From: Platycnemis pennipes
Lineage: Eukaryota; Arthropoda; Insecta; Odonata; Platycnemididae
Reading direction: 5' to 3'
Length of the DNA stretch: 64,000 bases
NCBI GenBank assembly: GCA_933228895.1
Contig: OW121856.1
Coordinates: 100,725,027-100,789,026, forward strand
Part shown: positions 55,401 through 64,000 of the stretch, piece after piece
How positions within the stretch are numbered: position 1 is the first letter of the stretch
How the letters are laid out: every line of letters begins with the position of its first letter
Position numbers and translations under genes: made by a program
The notes under the pieces: generated by a model
Seen by the model: only the letters and a program-made list of their open reading frames with translations
The model's database searches: none
What the model was told of the DNA's origin: nothing

Positions 55401-58337
55401 AGTAATAGAAATTACCAAGCAGTAATCCGAATATCTTATGAACTGGGGCATTGTTTTCGAGAAGTAGGCGTCGTGCCATGCGTCTTTGAACAATTTTAAC
55501 TTGGGTTATATAATTAGGATTGAATTGCGATTTGGATGATCAGTCTCTGGGATTTTTGCTACAGTTTAAGCACTTCAAAAAGCACTATTCTCACATTCGA
55601 TTTTTCTTCATTTTCCCATACGAAATACTTGGACCGAGGACCCTCTCAACATGACCTATCTGGCTTCAGCTGCTCCTGTCGCAGTATACAGCGATCGTTA
55701 TTCCATTGTACTGAGTTCAGTGCTACAAAATCATTTCAAAAACTTCGTCAGAGGTCAATCACTCCTAGGGACCGGCCTCTCACTTCGTAAATCAGTAAAA
55801 TCGAGGTTTCGTAAAATAGAGGTCATTTTACATGGTTTTCCTATATACAAAGATCGGGACCGGCGGAATGGTTCGTAAATCGGTGTCATTTCGTAAATTA
55901 GAGGTTCGTAAAAAAGAGGTTATACCTACTGCAGTGAACTTTCCAGTGCTATAAGTAGTCCGTGTGTCTTACAAATAATTGGCCGCTAGAGTGCAGAGTG
56001 AGCACTCAATCATGTAAAGCATTTTCACACACGTAACTCAACAGGATGTTGCGTTTTATCATGTTATTTTGCTTTTTTGACAATGACAACGAATAGTTGC
56101 AGTAGGATTTTTATCAAACCAATGCCAGGGTTTTGGGACACTTCGAGGAGGAAGGAGTTTCAAGTTCCTATCTACCCCTTCCACACGCAAGAAGTGAGAG
56201 GATAATGCAAATTTTTATGGCAGCCTCAATTTGTGTCTGCAATGCATGCATGGATGAGAATTATCATACATAAGATGCACTAAATGCAAACGAAATTTGA
56301 ACATTTTGACATTGATTATTAATGCTCAAAATTTCAAGTTCTTTCCAAGAATTATTTTACGCCAAAGGATTGTTGAGATATTTTTAAATGAATAATATTT
56401 TAAATAATGGTAATTTTTTGGAAAATACGGTAACCTAAGGCAAAATTTGATGTGACACCCTATGCCGCCTGAAATTTTTGGGTGGTTTGCGGGCTGCCTA
56501 TTTTAAACAATGTTTCAAAAAAGGCACCATAGTCAGATACTTGCCCCATAATCATTACCATGATAAAATATATAGGAAATCTTGACTAAGAAAGGCCAAA
56601 ATAGTAGACATTGTCCATAAAATAAACCGCTAGGTTTATTTTATGGACAATGTTCCGAAATTTGTGGAGCAAATCACAGATTTATACCAATCACGATTGA
56701 AAGAGTTAAAACTAATACATTTATTGATTGAATTCAAAAAATAAGTGAAGCCTAACTACGAGCCAAAGACGAAAGCAGTGAGCCTCTCCACACATATCAA
56801 CTCTCTGGAAGCATGTAAATCAGACCTTGATTGGAGATATTTTGCCCATATGCAGACACCAGTCGCTCTGCCTCTAGAGAGCTTTTCATTCACCAGGAAT
56901 GAGTTAGTAACTTAGCATGACACGTTTTGTTGTTACAACAGCATTATCATAAAGGCTGATCAAGGAACTTGATAATGTTGTTTTAACAATGAAACACATC
57001 GTGCTTAGTGAATAAATATCTGTGGAAAATATTCAATGTCTTCCTACAACAATAATGTGAATTTCATCACTGTTACAATTACAAAAGGCAATTTATATGT
57101 ACACCCAGGCCTCATATAAAACCATTGGCTCACCCAAACATTCCCACTTTTTACTGTCCAGTTTAGGAAAGCATACCTGCGTTATTAAGAAGTGCCTTCG
57201 TTACGGAAAAACACATCTTAAAAAACAGGTTAAATAAAAATCTTGGCAAAAAAACAAGGTTCACGAGGAAAAATAAGTGCAGTAGCGAAAACTGTTTATA
57301 AAAAACTGGTTCAGCATAAAACACCAGTTCAGGAGAAAACACCGCTTTGATCTATTGAACCAGTGCACAACCGTAGCAAACAGTTTTTTTTTTTCAGAAA
57401 TGAGAACCGGTACAGTATTTCCTGCAGTGCCCACCCCTACCCATGACTCCCAATTACTTGACAGATATTTGCCACCATAATGATGGAAAATGAGGTGCAA
57501 CATAAATAATTCTGAATATTCTGGCAATATGGAGTGGAAGCAAAACATGACAAAACAGAAAGAAAACATGAGACAAAGAGGCAAAAATATTTTTGTGGAT
57601 TTGGCTTGTGTTTTCTTTCTATGTTATCATGCAACATAAATGTTCATATTGAAGCTGGGGTAAGGACCTGACTGCATTGCCTTATAAAGTGACCTATCTT
57701 CAATACATAGAACAGAGACCTGATGACTTTGATGGCTATGTACAGGAAGACTAGCCATAAAAAAGTTGTAGGCAGCAACCTCCAATTACAGTGAAACCTA
57801 TCTCAACAGCCACCAATCTGAGTGACCACTGCTTTATGGGATCAAACATATTTCCCATACAAAACACATATATGTCCCCTCCCACCAGTGGTCACCTAGT
57901 TCACGGGGTGAGTTGGTACTTTTCGGAATTAGCTAGGGAAATTTCTGTATCATATGTCAAACACTGCTGTTCATAAACATAACATGCTGCTTAAGGCTTA
58001 ATAGTACAGAGGGTTCTAATTCACCCCTTCAGGGTACAGAGTCTTTTGTATCCCCCTGCCTCAAAGAGGACAACTGACTGACCATCCAAGGTTGATTAAT
58101 TATTCATTAGGAATTTTTAAAATTACATTCATGGGGATATAAATGCATTGTTAATAGTATAAGTGAGGGAACATGAGTTACCTTTGGCACTAATTCACTA
58201 TCCAATAGAATGTTAGCACTCTTAATATCCCGATGCACTAAGGGCTGAGGTAAAGCAGTGTGGAGGTAGACTATTCCCTTTGCAATACCGAGAGCCAAGA
58301 CTAACCTCTGCAGCCAAGTGAGAACATCAGCATCATC
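40256..58337 (-). CDS. IRAK4-like / Pelle-family Ser/Thr kinase, C-lobe exons and stop (5' end outside window)
   Basis: Four exons join in phase 0 to give 207 residues and a stop. They cover the kinase C-lobe: YLHT alpha-E region, catalytic loop [15 protein letters not shown], an activation segment ending [10 protein letters not shown], the subdomain IX pattern [14 protein letters not shown], and the subdomain XI arginine in [18 protein letters not shown] and AYMAPEA-x-RG are typical of IRAK4; DTFSFGVV also occurs in IRAK1. IRAK/Pelle kinases act downstream of Toll/IL-1R receptors through MyD88 in innate immunity. The death domain, ATP loop and VAIK lysine should lie beyond 64000; I searched the minus strand of 58.4-64 kb and saw no such exon. 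The ordering IRAK4 over Pelle is inference from motifs. Confidence 0.9.
40701..45311. mobile_element. hAT-like element (4611 bp) filling the last kinase intron
   Basis: TAGAGATGGG..CACATCTCTA ends with exact 8-bp duplications ATTATAAT (40693-40700, 45312-45319). Subterminal sequence matches the 878-bp element at 13783-14660. No transposase is recognisable. It contains the element at 41438-42874. Its right end is 105 bp from the 63-bp exon. Confidence 0.85.
41438..42874. mobile_element. TIR element (1437 bp), CAGGGTGGC ends, nested
   Basis: CAGGGTGGC..GCCACCCTG with multiple TTCCCTGACT-type subterminal words at both ends, inverted. Flanks share AATTA (41433-41437, 42875-42879). Carries only short overlapping ORFs on both strands (60-70 aa), not called. 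Class undetermined. Confidence 0.72.
45417..45479 (-). CDS. IRAK-like kinase 63-bp exon (subdomain IX/X)
   Basis: Exactly 21 codons between acceptor TTCAAG and donor [27 protein letters not shown]. It continues FGV of the exon before and precedes VTHVYE of the exon after, both in phase 0. The match to the IRAK4 pattern LLEIITGLPAVDEHRE makes this small exon secure. Confidence 0.92.
45776..47400 (-). pseudogene. LINE reverse transcriptase copy, split by a solo LTR
   Basis: Same family as 27431-28475. Minus strand: [20 protein letters not shown] and [12 protein letters not shown] down to HLKSNK at about 47085, then the insertion 46399-47075, then continuing [23 protein letters not shown] and CGRSKREIV to the 3' end at 45776 (GATGATGATG tail). 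Several stops; dead. Confidence 0.85.
46399..47075 (+). mobile_element. solo-LTR-like element (677 bp, TSD CTTT)
   Basis: Begins TGTAGTG and ends CTTCACA, flanked by exact CTTT (46395-46398, 47076-47079), and cleanly interrupts the LINE reading frame. Contains a TATA box TATATAAA at 46639-46646 followed by a GC-rich stretch, as expected for a U3/R promoter in plus orientation. No coding region. Confidence 0.75.
47561..48873 (-). mobile_element. Tigger/pogo-family element, decayed (1313 bp)
   Basis: Inverted ends CAGTTGAGCATCTTTAATC and GAGTTGAGCACCCTTAATC between TA dinucleotides (47559-47560, 48874-48875). Minus strand encodes remnants of a transposase: CENPB-type N-terminal helix-turn-helix near 48370-48480 ([18 protein letters not shown], then VGSSTIY after a stop) and a C-terminal piece near 48030-48140 ([20 protein letters not shown]). 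The DDE catalytic core is missing. Confidence 0.8.
50484..50756 (+). pseudogene. Tigger transposase, CENPB/Tc5 helix-turn-helix part
   Basis: Second DNA-binding domain of a Tigger transposase: [19 protein letters not shown], the helix with [18 protein letters not shown], then [19 protein letters not shown]. The first domain is not readable upstream and the frame runs into Penelope-like sequence at 50757, right where the catalytic domain should start. Remnant, not functional. Confidence 0.85.
50757..51110 (-). pseudogene. Penelope-like element, inverted N-terminal ORF part
   Basis: Minus strand reads [19 protein letters not shown] and [20 protein letters not shown] then [11 protein letters not shown], the usual start of the reverse transcriptase ORF in Penelope-like elements. 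It points away from the rest of the element (51252-52325, plus). A 17-bp exact inverted repeat (51071-51087 and 51252-51268, CAAGAGCTTCTACGGGC) marks the junction zone. The RT fingers and palm before YVDD are missing. Confidence 0.78.
51252..52430 (+). pseudogene. Penelope-like element: RT C-terminal part plus GIY-YIG endonuclease
   Basis: 51275-51500 encodes [17 protein letters not shown] (RT catalytic YVDD) and [10 protein letters not shown] frameshift near 51500 moves to the frame [20 protein letters not shown], which runs to 52325. The endonuclease domain has [20 protein letters not shown], then [12 protein letters not shown] and HPCNFNRD: the GIY-YIG core with the Cys pair typical of this class. 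Penelope-like elements copy RNA into DNA and use this nuclease to nick the target. The rest of RT is missing upstream, so the copy is dead; the GIY-YIG part is intact. Confidence 0.9.
52328..52362 (+). ncRNA. possible hammerhead ribozyme motif of the Penelope-like element
   Basis: CTGAGGA (core C3-A9 pattern CUGANGA), a stem TCTCC/GGAGA with a 6-base loop, then GGAAAC (core GAAA). The order and spacing fit the hammerhead cores reported in Penelope-like terminal repeats. Stems I and III are not clear, so activity is doubtful. Confidence 0.4.
52443..52861 (+). pseudogene. Tigger transposase, C-terminal part with an in-frame stop
   Basis: Reads [19 protein letters not shown] and [10 protein letters not shown], a TAA at 52542-52544 where the family has Leu, then [17 protein letters not shown] and an acidic tail ([12 protein letters not shown]) ending about 52861. 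The -W-x-CL/I-K-A-E-x-I-x-KCFxKAGF pattern is the usual Tigger C-terminus after the DDE domain. Confidence 0.8.
53484..53678 (-). CDS. IRAK-like kinase exon: DFG and activation segment
   Basis: 65 codons, acceptor TTGCAG, donor GTGAGT. Starts [10 protein letters not shown], then a Ser/Gly-rich activation loop of about 30 residues with SALLTTT before [15 protein letters not shown], ending KLDTFSFGV. The Thr cluster before GTSAYMAPE matches the position where IRAK4 is autophosphorylated (family knowledge). Confidence 0.94.
54032..55931 (-). mobile_element. Tigger/pogo-like element (about 1.9 kb), decayed
   Basis: Left end CAGTAGAACCTCTATTTTACG; right end, inverted, CAGTAGGTATAACCTCTTTT, with repeated CGTAAATTAGAGG-type units at both ends. 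A TA precedes the left end; the right boundary is less sure. Minus strand 54029-54286 reads [16 protein letters not shown], a Tigger C-terminal motif. No other coding part. Confidence 0.65.
56608..56653. repeat. perfect hairpin: 21-bp stem, 4-base loop
   Basis: ACATTGTCCATAAAATAAAC(C) - GCTA - its exact reverse complement. It may be a tiny MITE or a recently formed palindrome. Confidence 0.9.
56910..57006. mobile_element. foldback MITE (about 97 bp)
   Basis: TTGTTACAACAGCATTATCA at the left pairs with TGATAATGTTGTTTTAACAA at the right around a 20-base centre; outer GCATGACACG/CATCGTGC also pair loosely. Confidence 0.6.
58182..58337 (-). CDS. IRAK-like kinase exon: catalytic loop
   Basis: 52 codons, acceptor TCCTCAG, donor GTAACT. 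Encodes [24 protein letters not shown], then [15 protein letters not shown] with the catalytic Asp and Asn, ending ELVPK. Phase 0 at both ends. Confidence 0.93.
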
Positions 58338-58562
58338 CTGAGGAGAAAATAATTTTTTTTTTAATAGTTCATTCAAAACAATGTTGTTGCATTTAAAAAC
58401 ATTCTTGCATATTAATTCACAAATGAGTCATAAATGGATGCCAAGAAGTGAGATTATTAATAATTTTTCCAAATCATACAAGAGTTGCCATATACTTGAA
58501 AATAATCTAGAATTTACTGTCTAATTACGTCTTTATCTACATGAACAAGGTCAGTAGGGAGT

Positions 58563-58688
58563 GGAGGAGCATACACATGCTAGCCTTTAGGTGACAATGA
58601 TACCAGAATAGGGGTGCTTGGGAGGGATTAAGCCACGTCTACTACGTACAATACATTTCCTCTCCTATGACCTCTTATGGGGATTGCA
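58563..58688 (-). repeat. dispersed repeat, copy 2 (inverse of 17281-17400)
   Basis: Same blocks as the first copy in opposite orientation: CATGCTAGCCTTTAGG, GAATAGGGGTGCTTGGGA, CCTCTTATGG. Confidence 0.72.
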
Positions 58689-59034
58689 AGTGTATTTAGA
58701 CAAGAATGACACTGGCATTGTATCCTAAATTCATTGCAGTGGTGTCAGTTCTTCCTGATACTATTCAAGTAAAGTTTAAATTATATACCTCTATCAGTTA
58801 ATTAGTCTACGCTTGAGTTGAAAGTATGTGTTGACAACTGTGGTCATTAGCAACCACACCTTGGCTTACTCTACAAACCATTAATGGGGAAATATACATA
58901 AAATTGAGTATAGAATGTGGAAATTATGCTGCTAGGTGATTCTGTATAAAAATGAACAGTTTATTTTCTATCATGAATACTTTTACATTAGATTTGGTTT
59001 ATTCAAGTTCTGTATCTGTACAAGTTCGCAATTA

Positions 59035-59380
59035 CAATAATTGATAGCATGTAAGACACACTGGTATATAAAACACACACTCATTTTACGCAGGGTACAC
59101 TATTTGTAAATAAAACTTTTGTAAAACACAAATGGATCTGTATGACTACACAATTGTGCCAAAGAATGTTTGATATTTCACTCAAACCACCTTCAATACT
59201 GTGGAAGCAAGCCGCATGAGAGATATACACCCTAGTGCATATCACACCATAGAAGCTTAACAATAGCAATTACAACTGCGACATTCTTCATGTTAATCAT
59301 AAATCATATCAGAAAAACCTTCGCATACGACCCGGGAGTCATTTTTTAACCATGATTTTGGAAAAAAACATGAAAAAAGA
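59035..59380. repeat. dispersed repeat, related to 39345-39745
   Basis: GATAGCATGTAAGACACA, TTTTGTAAAACACA, CAATAGCAATTACAACTGCG and CATGATTTTGGAAAAAAA in the same order as at 39345-39745. Confidence 0.6.
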
Positions 59381-59542
59381 ATACAAAAGTATTTTATACA
59401 CTGTAAAGTATGGTCATTTTATTTCAAACAGCTGGTAAATATATATAATGAATTAACCTACATAATTGGCCGTTTGTATAATTGTGAGCAATCCAATTTT
59501 CATTTAATGGATTTTTAAAGTGTACTCCACTTGCTTGTCTTA

Positions 59543-60075
59543 AGCCTGGTTCACACAGTGCATTTTTCCAGGATGGATTCCTTGCATGGAATCCTGATGG
59601 GTGCCAAGCATGCTGGAAATGCAGACTGCCCTGGGTTGCCCTAACGGCTCGCTTGCTTGATTTTGAGGTTAGGTCCAGTGCTATTTTCCTTGCATGTTTT
59701 GCTGATGGCTATTGTTGCCGGCCAATCATCGTTCGGCTTTGCATCATGTGATCAAAATAAAGGTTCTGCCTTTAATAGCATTGGATGGTCGATATTGTGC
59801 TTAAAAATGAGTGCAAATCTATGGACTAGGGATCAAGTTGTGGTGGTTATCGAAGCATGTAGACGAAACTTGTTTATACGCAGTTCGTAATCAGAACTAT
59901 AATAATAAACGTGCTGAGGCTTTAAGAAGAGTAAGCAAGGAGGATAGCTCGCCTTGTGTGAACCGACAACTATCAGGGAAGCCAGCCTAGCAACCAACTT
60001 CGTCGCCCACTGAGTAGCACGCACGAAATCCAGCTAGCTAGCACTCAAGGAAAAACGCACCGTGTGAACTGGGCA
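59543..60075 (+). mobile_element. PIF/Harbinger-type element with MADF/Myb-like remnant (533 bp)
   Basis: AGCCTGGTTCACACAGTGCA and inverted TGCCCAGTTCACACGGTGCG ends, flanked by TTA (59540-59542, 60076-60078), the Harbinger target preference. Inside, 59815-59945 reads WTRDQVVVVIEACRRN and, after a frameshift, RAEALRRVSKE: the MADF/Myb-like DNA-binding protein that Harbinger elements encode beside their transposase. The transposase itself is absent. Confidence 0.75.
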
Positions 60076-60276
60076 TTAGTTTATCTATATGCAAAAGCAA
60101 CTTGATTCATGAGAAATTCCACAAAGATGAGTAGTAAGCCTCTGTATTATGTTAACTAGAATGGCGAACCTTGATTCAGAAATCAAGTGTGATGATGCCT
60201 ACATTACCTTCTAACCTCCTAGCTCTACATACCAATATAAGACTGCTAATTAGTTTGCATAAATAATTACCCTCTA

Positions 60277-60591
60277 CAGGGGCGTCGGAACTAGTTTTGC
60301 TGGGAGGGGCAAACCATGAAAAGGGCCCCGCTCCCATGAAAAGGGCCTGCATCTTTTTGTAGATAGGAGGGGGTAGAGACTAGAATTCCGCTAAAAGTGC
60401 ATATTGAGGTGGTAGAATATGCATCGGAAGGGAAAAGGCAAGCTGGAAACAAGTGAAATTTAATTTTTATTAATGAAGACTCATTTCTCAAGGGCCCAGG
60501 GCAAATTCTGGGGGGGGGGGGGGGAAGATGGCGGGGGGGGGGGGGGGAAAGGGGGGGGGGAATATCCCCCCCCCCCCTTCCGACGCTGCTG
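60277..60591. mobile_element. hAT-type MITE (315 bp) with G/C homopolymers
   Basis: CAGGGGCGTCGGAA and inverted CAGCAGCGTCGGAA ends, exact 8-bp duplications ACCCTCTA (60269-60276, 60592-60599). The interior has G runs of 10-15 bases (60510-60560) and a C run (60566-60577) that can pair. Confidence 0.85.
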
Positions 60592-60599
60592 ACCCTCTA

Positions 60600-61590
60600 T
60601 TTTTGAGCATCATGCATCAACATTCTTTTGTCATTTCATCCACCAATCAAGTTTAAGCAAGCAAAAAAACATGCATTAATGGAAGAACTAATTTTAATTA
60701 TGCTATACTTGGTTCATTTCCATTAACAGGCATAAAGTACTTATAAAAATAAATCCATGCCTTGCTGAATAATAAAAGTAGAATGAATTTCAGAAATTAT
60801 ACATGAAATATCAACCAAAACTGAATCTCATGTCAGCATTTTTAAAGTTTGTATTGGCTTTGTCTTGGTAGCAACCAGAAGTATGAGGCACTGTGAATAG
60901 CTGTGAAGGTGCCTACTTCAGCTGTGCAGAATCTGCATGAATATTTTACGTAACTGGTCAAGACAATTTTATCAGGCTACAAAAAATTAGTCACATAACT
61001 TCCCCTCTCCATTTTCGACTAAAATGACATAACTCAACTAAGGCAGAGTTCACACAAAGTTGAGTTTTCAAATTTACACTTTTAACAATGTACTATTTAA
61101 ATTAAGAAAATTAAGTAAAATTATTTCACAGCATTATGAACAAAAGCATAAAACTGCAGTAATTTAACAGAAGGTGAAGGAATTTATTGAAAGCAGCATG
61201 TAAAAATACTGCTGATTTTACAGTACAGACTTCCATGAGATCAAAATGAAAAATAACTTACTCTTATAAGACCTGTCTAATAAGTAGGGACACCGAAAAA
61301 TGGTAAATAAAAATCATCTAAAGCAGTGTTTAAAAATGACAAATACGGCAAATAAAATCGTTTTAAAAAGGTGAAATCTGTGTTTAATGTTGGGAAAAAG
61401 GAGTCTTAAAGGAAGGTTTTTTTTAATATTATTAATAAAGACTTCATACCAATGTGAACAAACAGTTAATAGTACATACATTTGAGATCCAATACAGAAG
61501 TTATGGCTACCCTACGCAACATAAAAAACACAGTAGGCAAAATTAAGTTAAACGCAAATTAATGAGATAATGGTAATAACAATAACAGAG
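60600..61590. other. kinase intron stretch, nothing recognised
   Basis: AT-rich; searched on the minus strand for kinase N-lobe or death-domain exons without success. Confidence 0.45.
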
Positions 61591-61899
61591 TGGAGTAGTG
61601 GACTGCAGGTAATGAAGTTCGATTCTTACACCGTTTAAAATTTTTCTTTCAACCATTGAATAAAAAACTTTATCATCCTTCATTTCCAACCTTTGTGTGT
61701 GGATACTGACTTTTTTGTACTTCTATCGCTTCAACTAGATTTACGAATGCGTCACTCAAAAATACACTGAAAAGTTAACGTAATGATTCCACAATTTAAT
61801 TCTGTAATATAAATTTTTTCCAATCATTTCCTTTCGCCTAATTTAATTATTTTTTTTACTTATAATTTGGCATGAAATTACTGATAACTTACTTTTTTA

Positions 61900-62085
61900 A
61901 CAGCCTACTAGCATTACCCTAGGAATACAGCACGGCTGTATTCTTAGGTAGTGTTAAGGATCGAACTCGCGACTGGCAGTACACTAGCCCTCATTTTTAA
62001 CAACTACGCTCTCATAGGTTCATGGGAATCTGGTGAATGTAGACGACCCGCATGACATTCGGCCTAATTTTTTTCTCGCACATCC
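61900..62085 (-). repeat. tRNA-derived SINE family 2, copy 1
   Basis: Minus strand box B GAGTTCGATCC with a box A-like GAGAGCGTAGTTG about 40 bases before it; the tail ACCCGCATGACAT is shared with 62505-62600. Confidence 0.55.
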
Positions 62086-62504
62086 GGGCCTATGGAGAAA
62101 AAGGTCAAGACGAGTATTTTTTATTTTGTTTTCCTCGTTTGTGGCACGGAAAAAATCTTCTTCTCATTTCGTGACCCGAGTAACTTAACCTTTCCTTGTT
62201 GGTATCTACCATACGTACATTTCATTCGCGGGGCGCATCGATCACGAGGCCGCGAGATGTTAAAATTTCCGATCCGGATCTGAATTTTTACTGTCCCTGG
62301 ATATGATTTCAGTAGCGAATGAAATGAAAGACCCGTGGATCTTTGGATCCGACCTGACCATCCTTAATTTATGAGTGGTACATTTGTAAATCTAATTTAA
62401 ACAACAAAGTATAATAAAGTGAGTATTCAGATGTAATGGTTTGAAATTGAATATGATAACATTTTCGATGCAGTGACTGAAAGAAAAAATTAAACAGCAA
62501 TAGG

Positions 62505-62600
62505 GATCGAACTTCGCAGTACACTGCTCTCTTGTACCCCTGATCCCGGCGATGGCAATGTAGGCTACCCGCATGACATACTACGGTTTTTGTCCCCCCC
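62505..62600 (-). repeat. tRNA-derived SINE family 2, copy 2 (partial)
   Basis: Minus strand box B AAGTTCGATCC and the ACCCGCATGACAT block shared with the copy at 61900-62085; followed by a C-rich run at 62595-62612. Confidence 0.5.
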
Positions 62601-62639
62601 CAAAGCCCCCCCCCTTTTAAGCAAAGAAAAAACACAGCT

Positions 62640-63475
62640 CACTCAGTTTATAAGTAAAAACTACAAAAAAAAGTAACCTTCTAATGGATAACAAAGACTC
62701 TTGCTTAAACAAGGCAACTGCCATTAAGTTCTTGGGATTCCAAATAACAGAAAACATGGAATGGTCTCCCCATGTTCTTGAAATAGTGAAGAAAATATTT
62801 GTTGGTAATTTCATGATTAGAAAGTTAGCTCCTGTTGTAGTATCCATTGACATTCTAAAAATGGTATATTATGCTAAAGTGCATTCATATATTTCTTACG
62901 GCATTATGTTCTGGGGAAATTCAAGCATAGTTAGTAAAGCCTTCTCTGCCCAGAAACAGGCAGTTAAAGCCATGTTCCAAGTCCCTATACGTACCCCTGG
63001 AAAACCACTTTTCACTAATGCAAATATAGTAACATTGCCCTCTATTTGCATTTTGTCTTGTGTTTGCTTTGTTAAAGAAATTCCTGATAAATTCCCGATG
63101 AACTCCATATATCATGACTACTCCACCCACTCAAGCAATAACATACATGCCAGTCAGCATTCATACTTCCTTTTTGCTAAAGGCACCTATCACTTAGCCT
63201 CAATACTATACAATAAGTTGCCAAACAACTTTAAAACCATCACCTTTCCATTGATTTTCAAAAGATGAGTTGAAGAATTTTTAGTTAAGAAATACTATGA
63301 TGATGTAAGAGAATTTCAAAGTGATTTCATATGAACAACTTTGTTTATATATGTTCATAAATTTTGTAATGATGAAATTGTAGTTCTTGTGTGTATATGT
63401 CCTGTCCGAATTTCTTGACAAAACCTACATGTACTTGCTAAAGGTGTAATAAAAAATATTATTAGTATAATATAA
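62640..63475 (+). pseudogene. CR1/Jockey-type LINE 3' end
   Basis: C-terminal part of a non-LTR RT polyprotein open over 194 codons (62684-63268): IKFLGFQITENMEWSPHV, YYAKVHSYISYGIMFWGNS, AQKQAVKAMF, then YHLASILYNKLPNNFK. The 3' end is at AATAAAAAATATTATTAGTA (about 63448-63475). Same general type as 30235-31690 but on the plus strand. RT catalytic box not included (5'-truncated). Confidence 0.85.
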
Positions 63476-64000
63476 ATGTTTGAGTTCAAAAATTAGGTAT
63501 TATGATTAGAGATAAAGGCAGAGAGTTGAAGACATTCCAATTATTAACGAAGGATACATTTTTTCACCAACCATAGGCATTTTTCTACTAAGCGTATATT
63601 TGCAACTGATGTATTTTCAGTAATTGTTACAACCATGCAATTGTGCTATGCCATCATCCTTAAAATTTTATGGATATTGCCTCAACCTATGCAGCTCCGA
63701 GGAATGGGTATTAAGTTTTAGATATTGATTTTTTTAAATTCAACACTCTCCTGGAGTTTCCAGACAGAAATTTCAAAACAAAAAAATTGTAACTTAACAT
63801 TTACAATCAAAGGAAATGTGATTGTATACAAATTTGGAAAAAAAATAGGAATATGTACCTAATTTTTTATCATGAACAGGAAGAAAAATATTTGAATAGG
63901 AATGATAAAATAGCAAGCAATTCATTGCACATAATTTCTGTAGAATATTTCAAGCAATTACATAACACCTCATAAATACATCACAAAAACTCTTAAGCTC
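63476..64000. other. kinase intron stretch at window edge
   Basis: AT-rich; no exon of the kinase recognised up to the end of the window. Confidence 0.45.

Larger units (their letters stand above)
55932..58181. other. kinase intron with hairpins and a pogo-type end
   Basis: Contains a perfect 21-bp inverted repeat (56608-56653), a foldback unit (56910-57006) and, at 57789, a TA followed by CAGTGAAACCTATCTCAACAG, the end of another pogo/Tigger MITE. No exon found. Confidence 0.5.

Noticed and set aside
1..64000. CRISPR arrays, operons, prophage or plasmid functions
   Set aside because: None seen; introns, LINEs, mariner and SINEs show a eukaryotic nuclear genome.

Overview
The window looks like nuclear DNA of an insect or close arthropod relative. 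It is AT-rich, has spliced genes with GT..AG introns up to about 16 kb, and is packed with transposable elements. The host genes support an insect: one has the insect-type fusion of a CS domain to a 3-hydroxyacyl-CoA dehydratase, the other is an IRAK/Pelle-family kinase. Species cannot be fixed; the large TE-filled introns suggest a big genome. No bacterial, plasmid, phage or CRISPR features were seen.

Two host genes lie in tandem on the minus strand. (1) An HACD3-type very-long-chain 3-hydroxyacyl-CoA dehydratase: eight coding exons recovered by splicing (33328-33402, 33113-33229, 22118-22228, 20829-20952, 4876-4980, 2495-2622, 2298-2410, 1698-1820). All phases join cleanly into about 298 residues. 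The last exon(s) lie left of the window. (2) An IRAK4-like kinase: four consecutive exons of the kinase C-lobe (58182-58337, 53484-53678, 45417-45479, 40256-40465 with stop), joining in phase 0. The death domain and kinase N-lobe lie right of the window. None of these exons is long enough to stand out as a plain ORF; they were found from family motifs plus splice sites.

Almost everything else is mobile-element DNA in introns or between the genes. Left third (1-22 kb): hAT-type elements with 8-bp target duplications, a triple-nested set at 7192-9837, a 540-bp MITE in two copies (351-889, 8299-8835) plus a fragment, tRNA-derived SINEs, a 5S-rRNA-derived SINE with a 13-bp target duplication (18777-19014), a zeste/Myb-like DNA-binding ORF (13034-13402), and foldback MITEs. 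Middle (22-33 kb): an apparently intact mariner with a 370-aa DD34D transposase (24592-25878), LINE reverse transcriptase copies, and a second copy of the hAT MITE. Intergenic 33.4-40.2 kb: a second 5S SINE split by a 1573-bp LTR-like element with ACCT duplications. Kinase introns (40-64 kb): a 4.6-kb hAT-like element with a second element inside, a LINE split by a 677-bp solo-LTR-like element, two Tigger/pogo elements, a Penelope-like element (YVDD reverse transcriptase, GIY-YIG endonuclease, possible hammerhead motif) rearranged inside one Tigger, a PIF/Harbinger remnant, and a CR1/Jockey-type LINE 3' end.

I found no convincing new biochemical system. The most unusual items are the head-to-head Penelope/Tigger composite, the nested insertions that give a relative dating series, the SINE/solo-LTR composite, and a possible spliced small acidic ORF whose putative intron contains a LINE (29798-31949).
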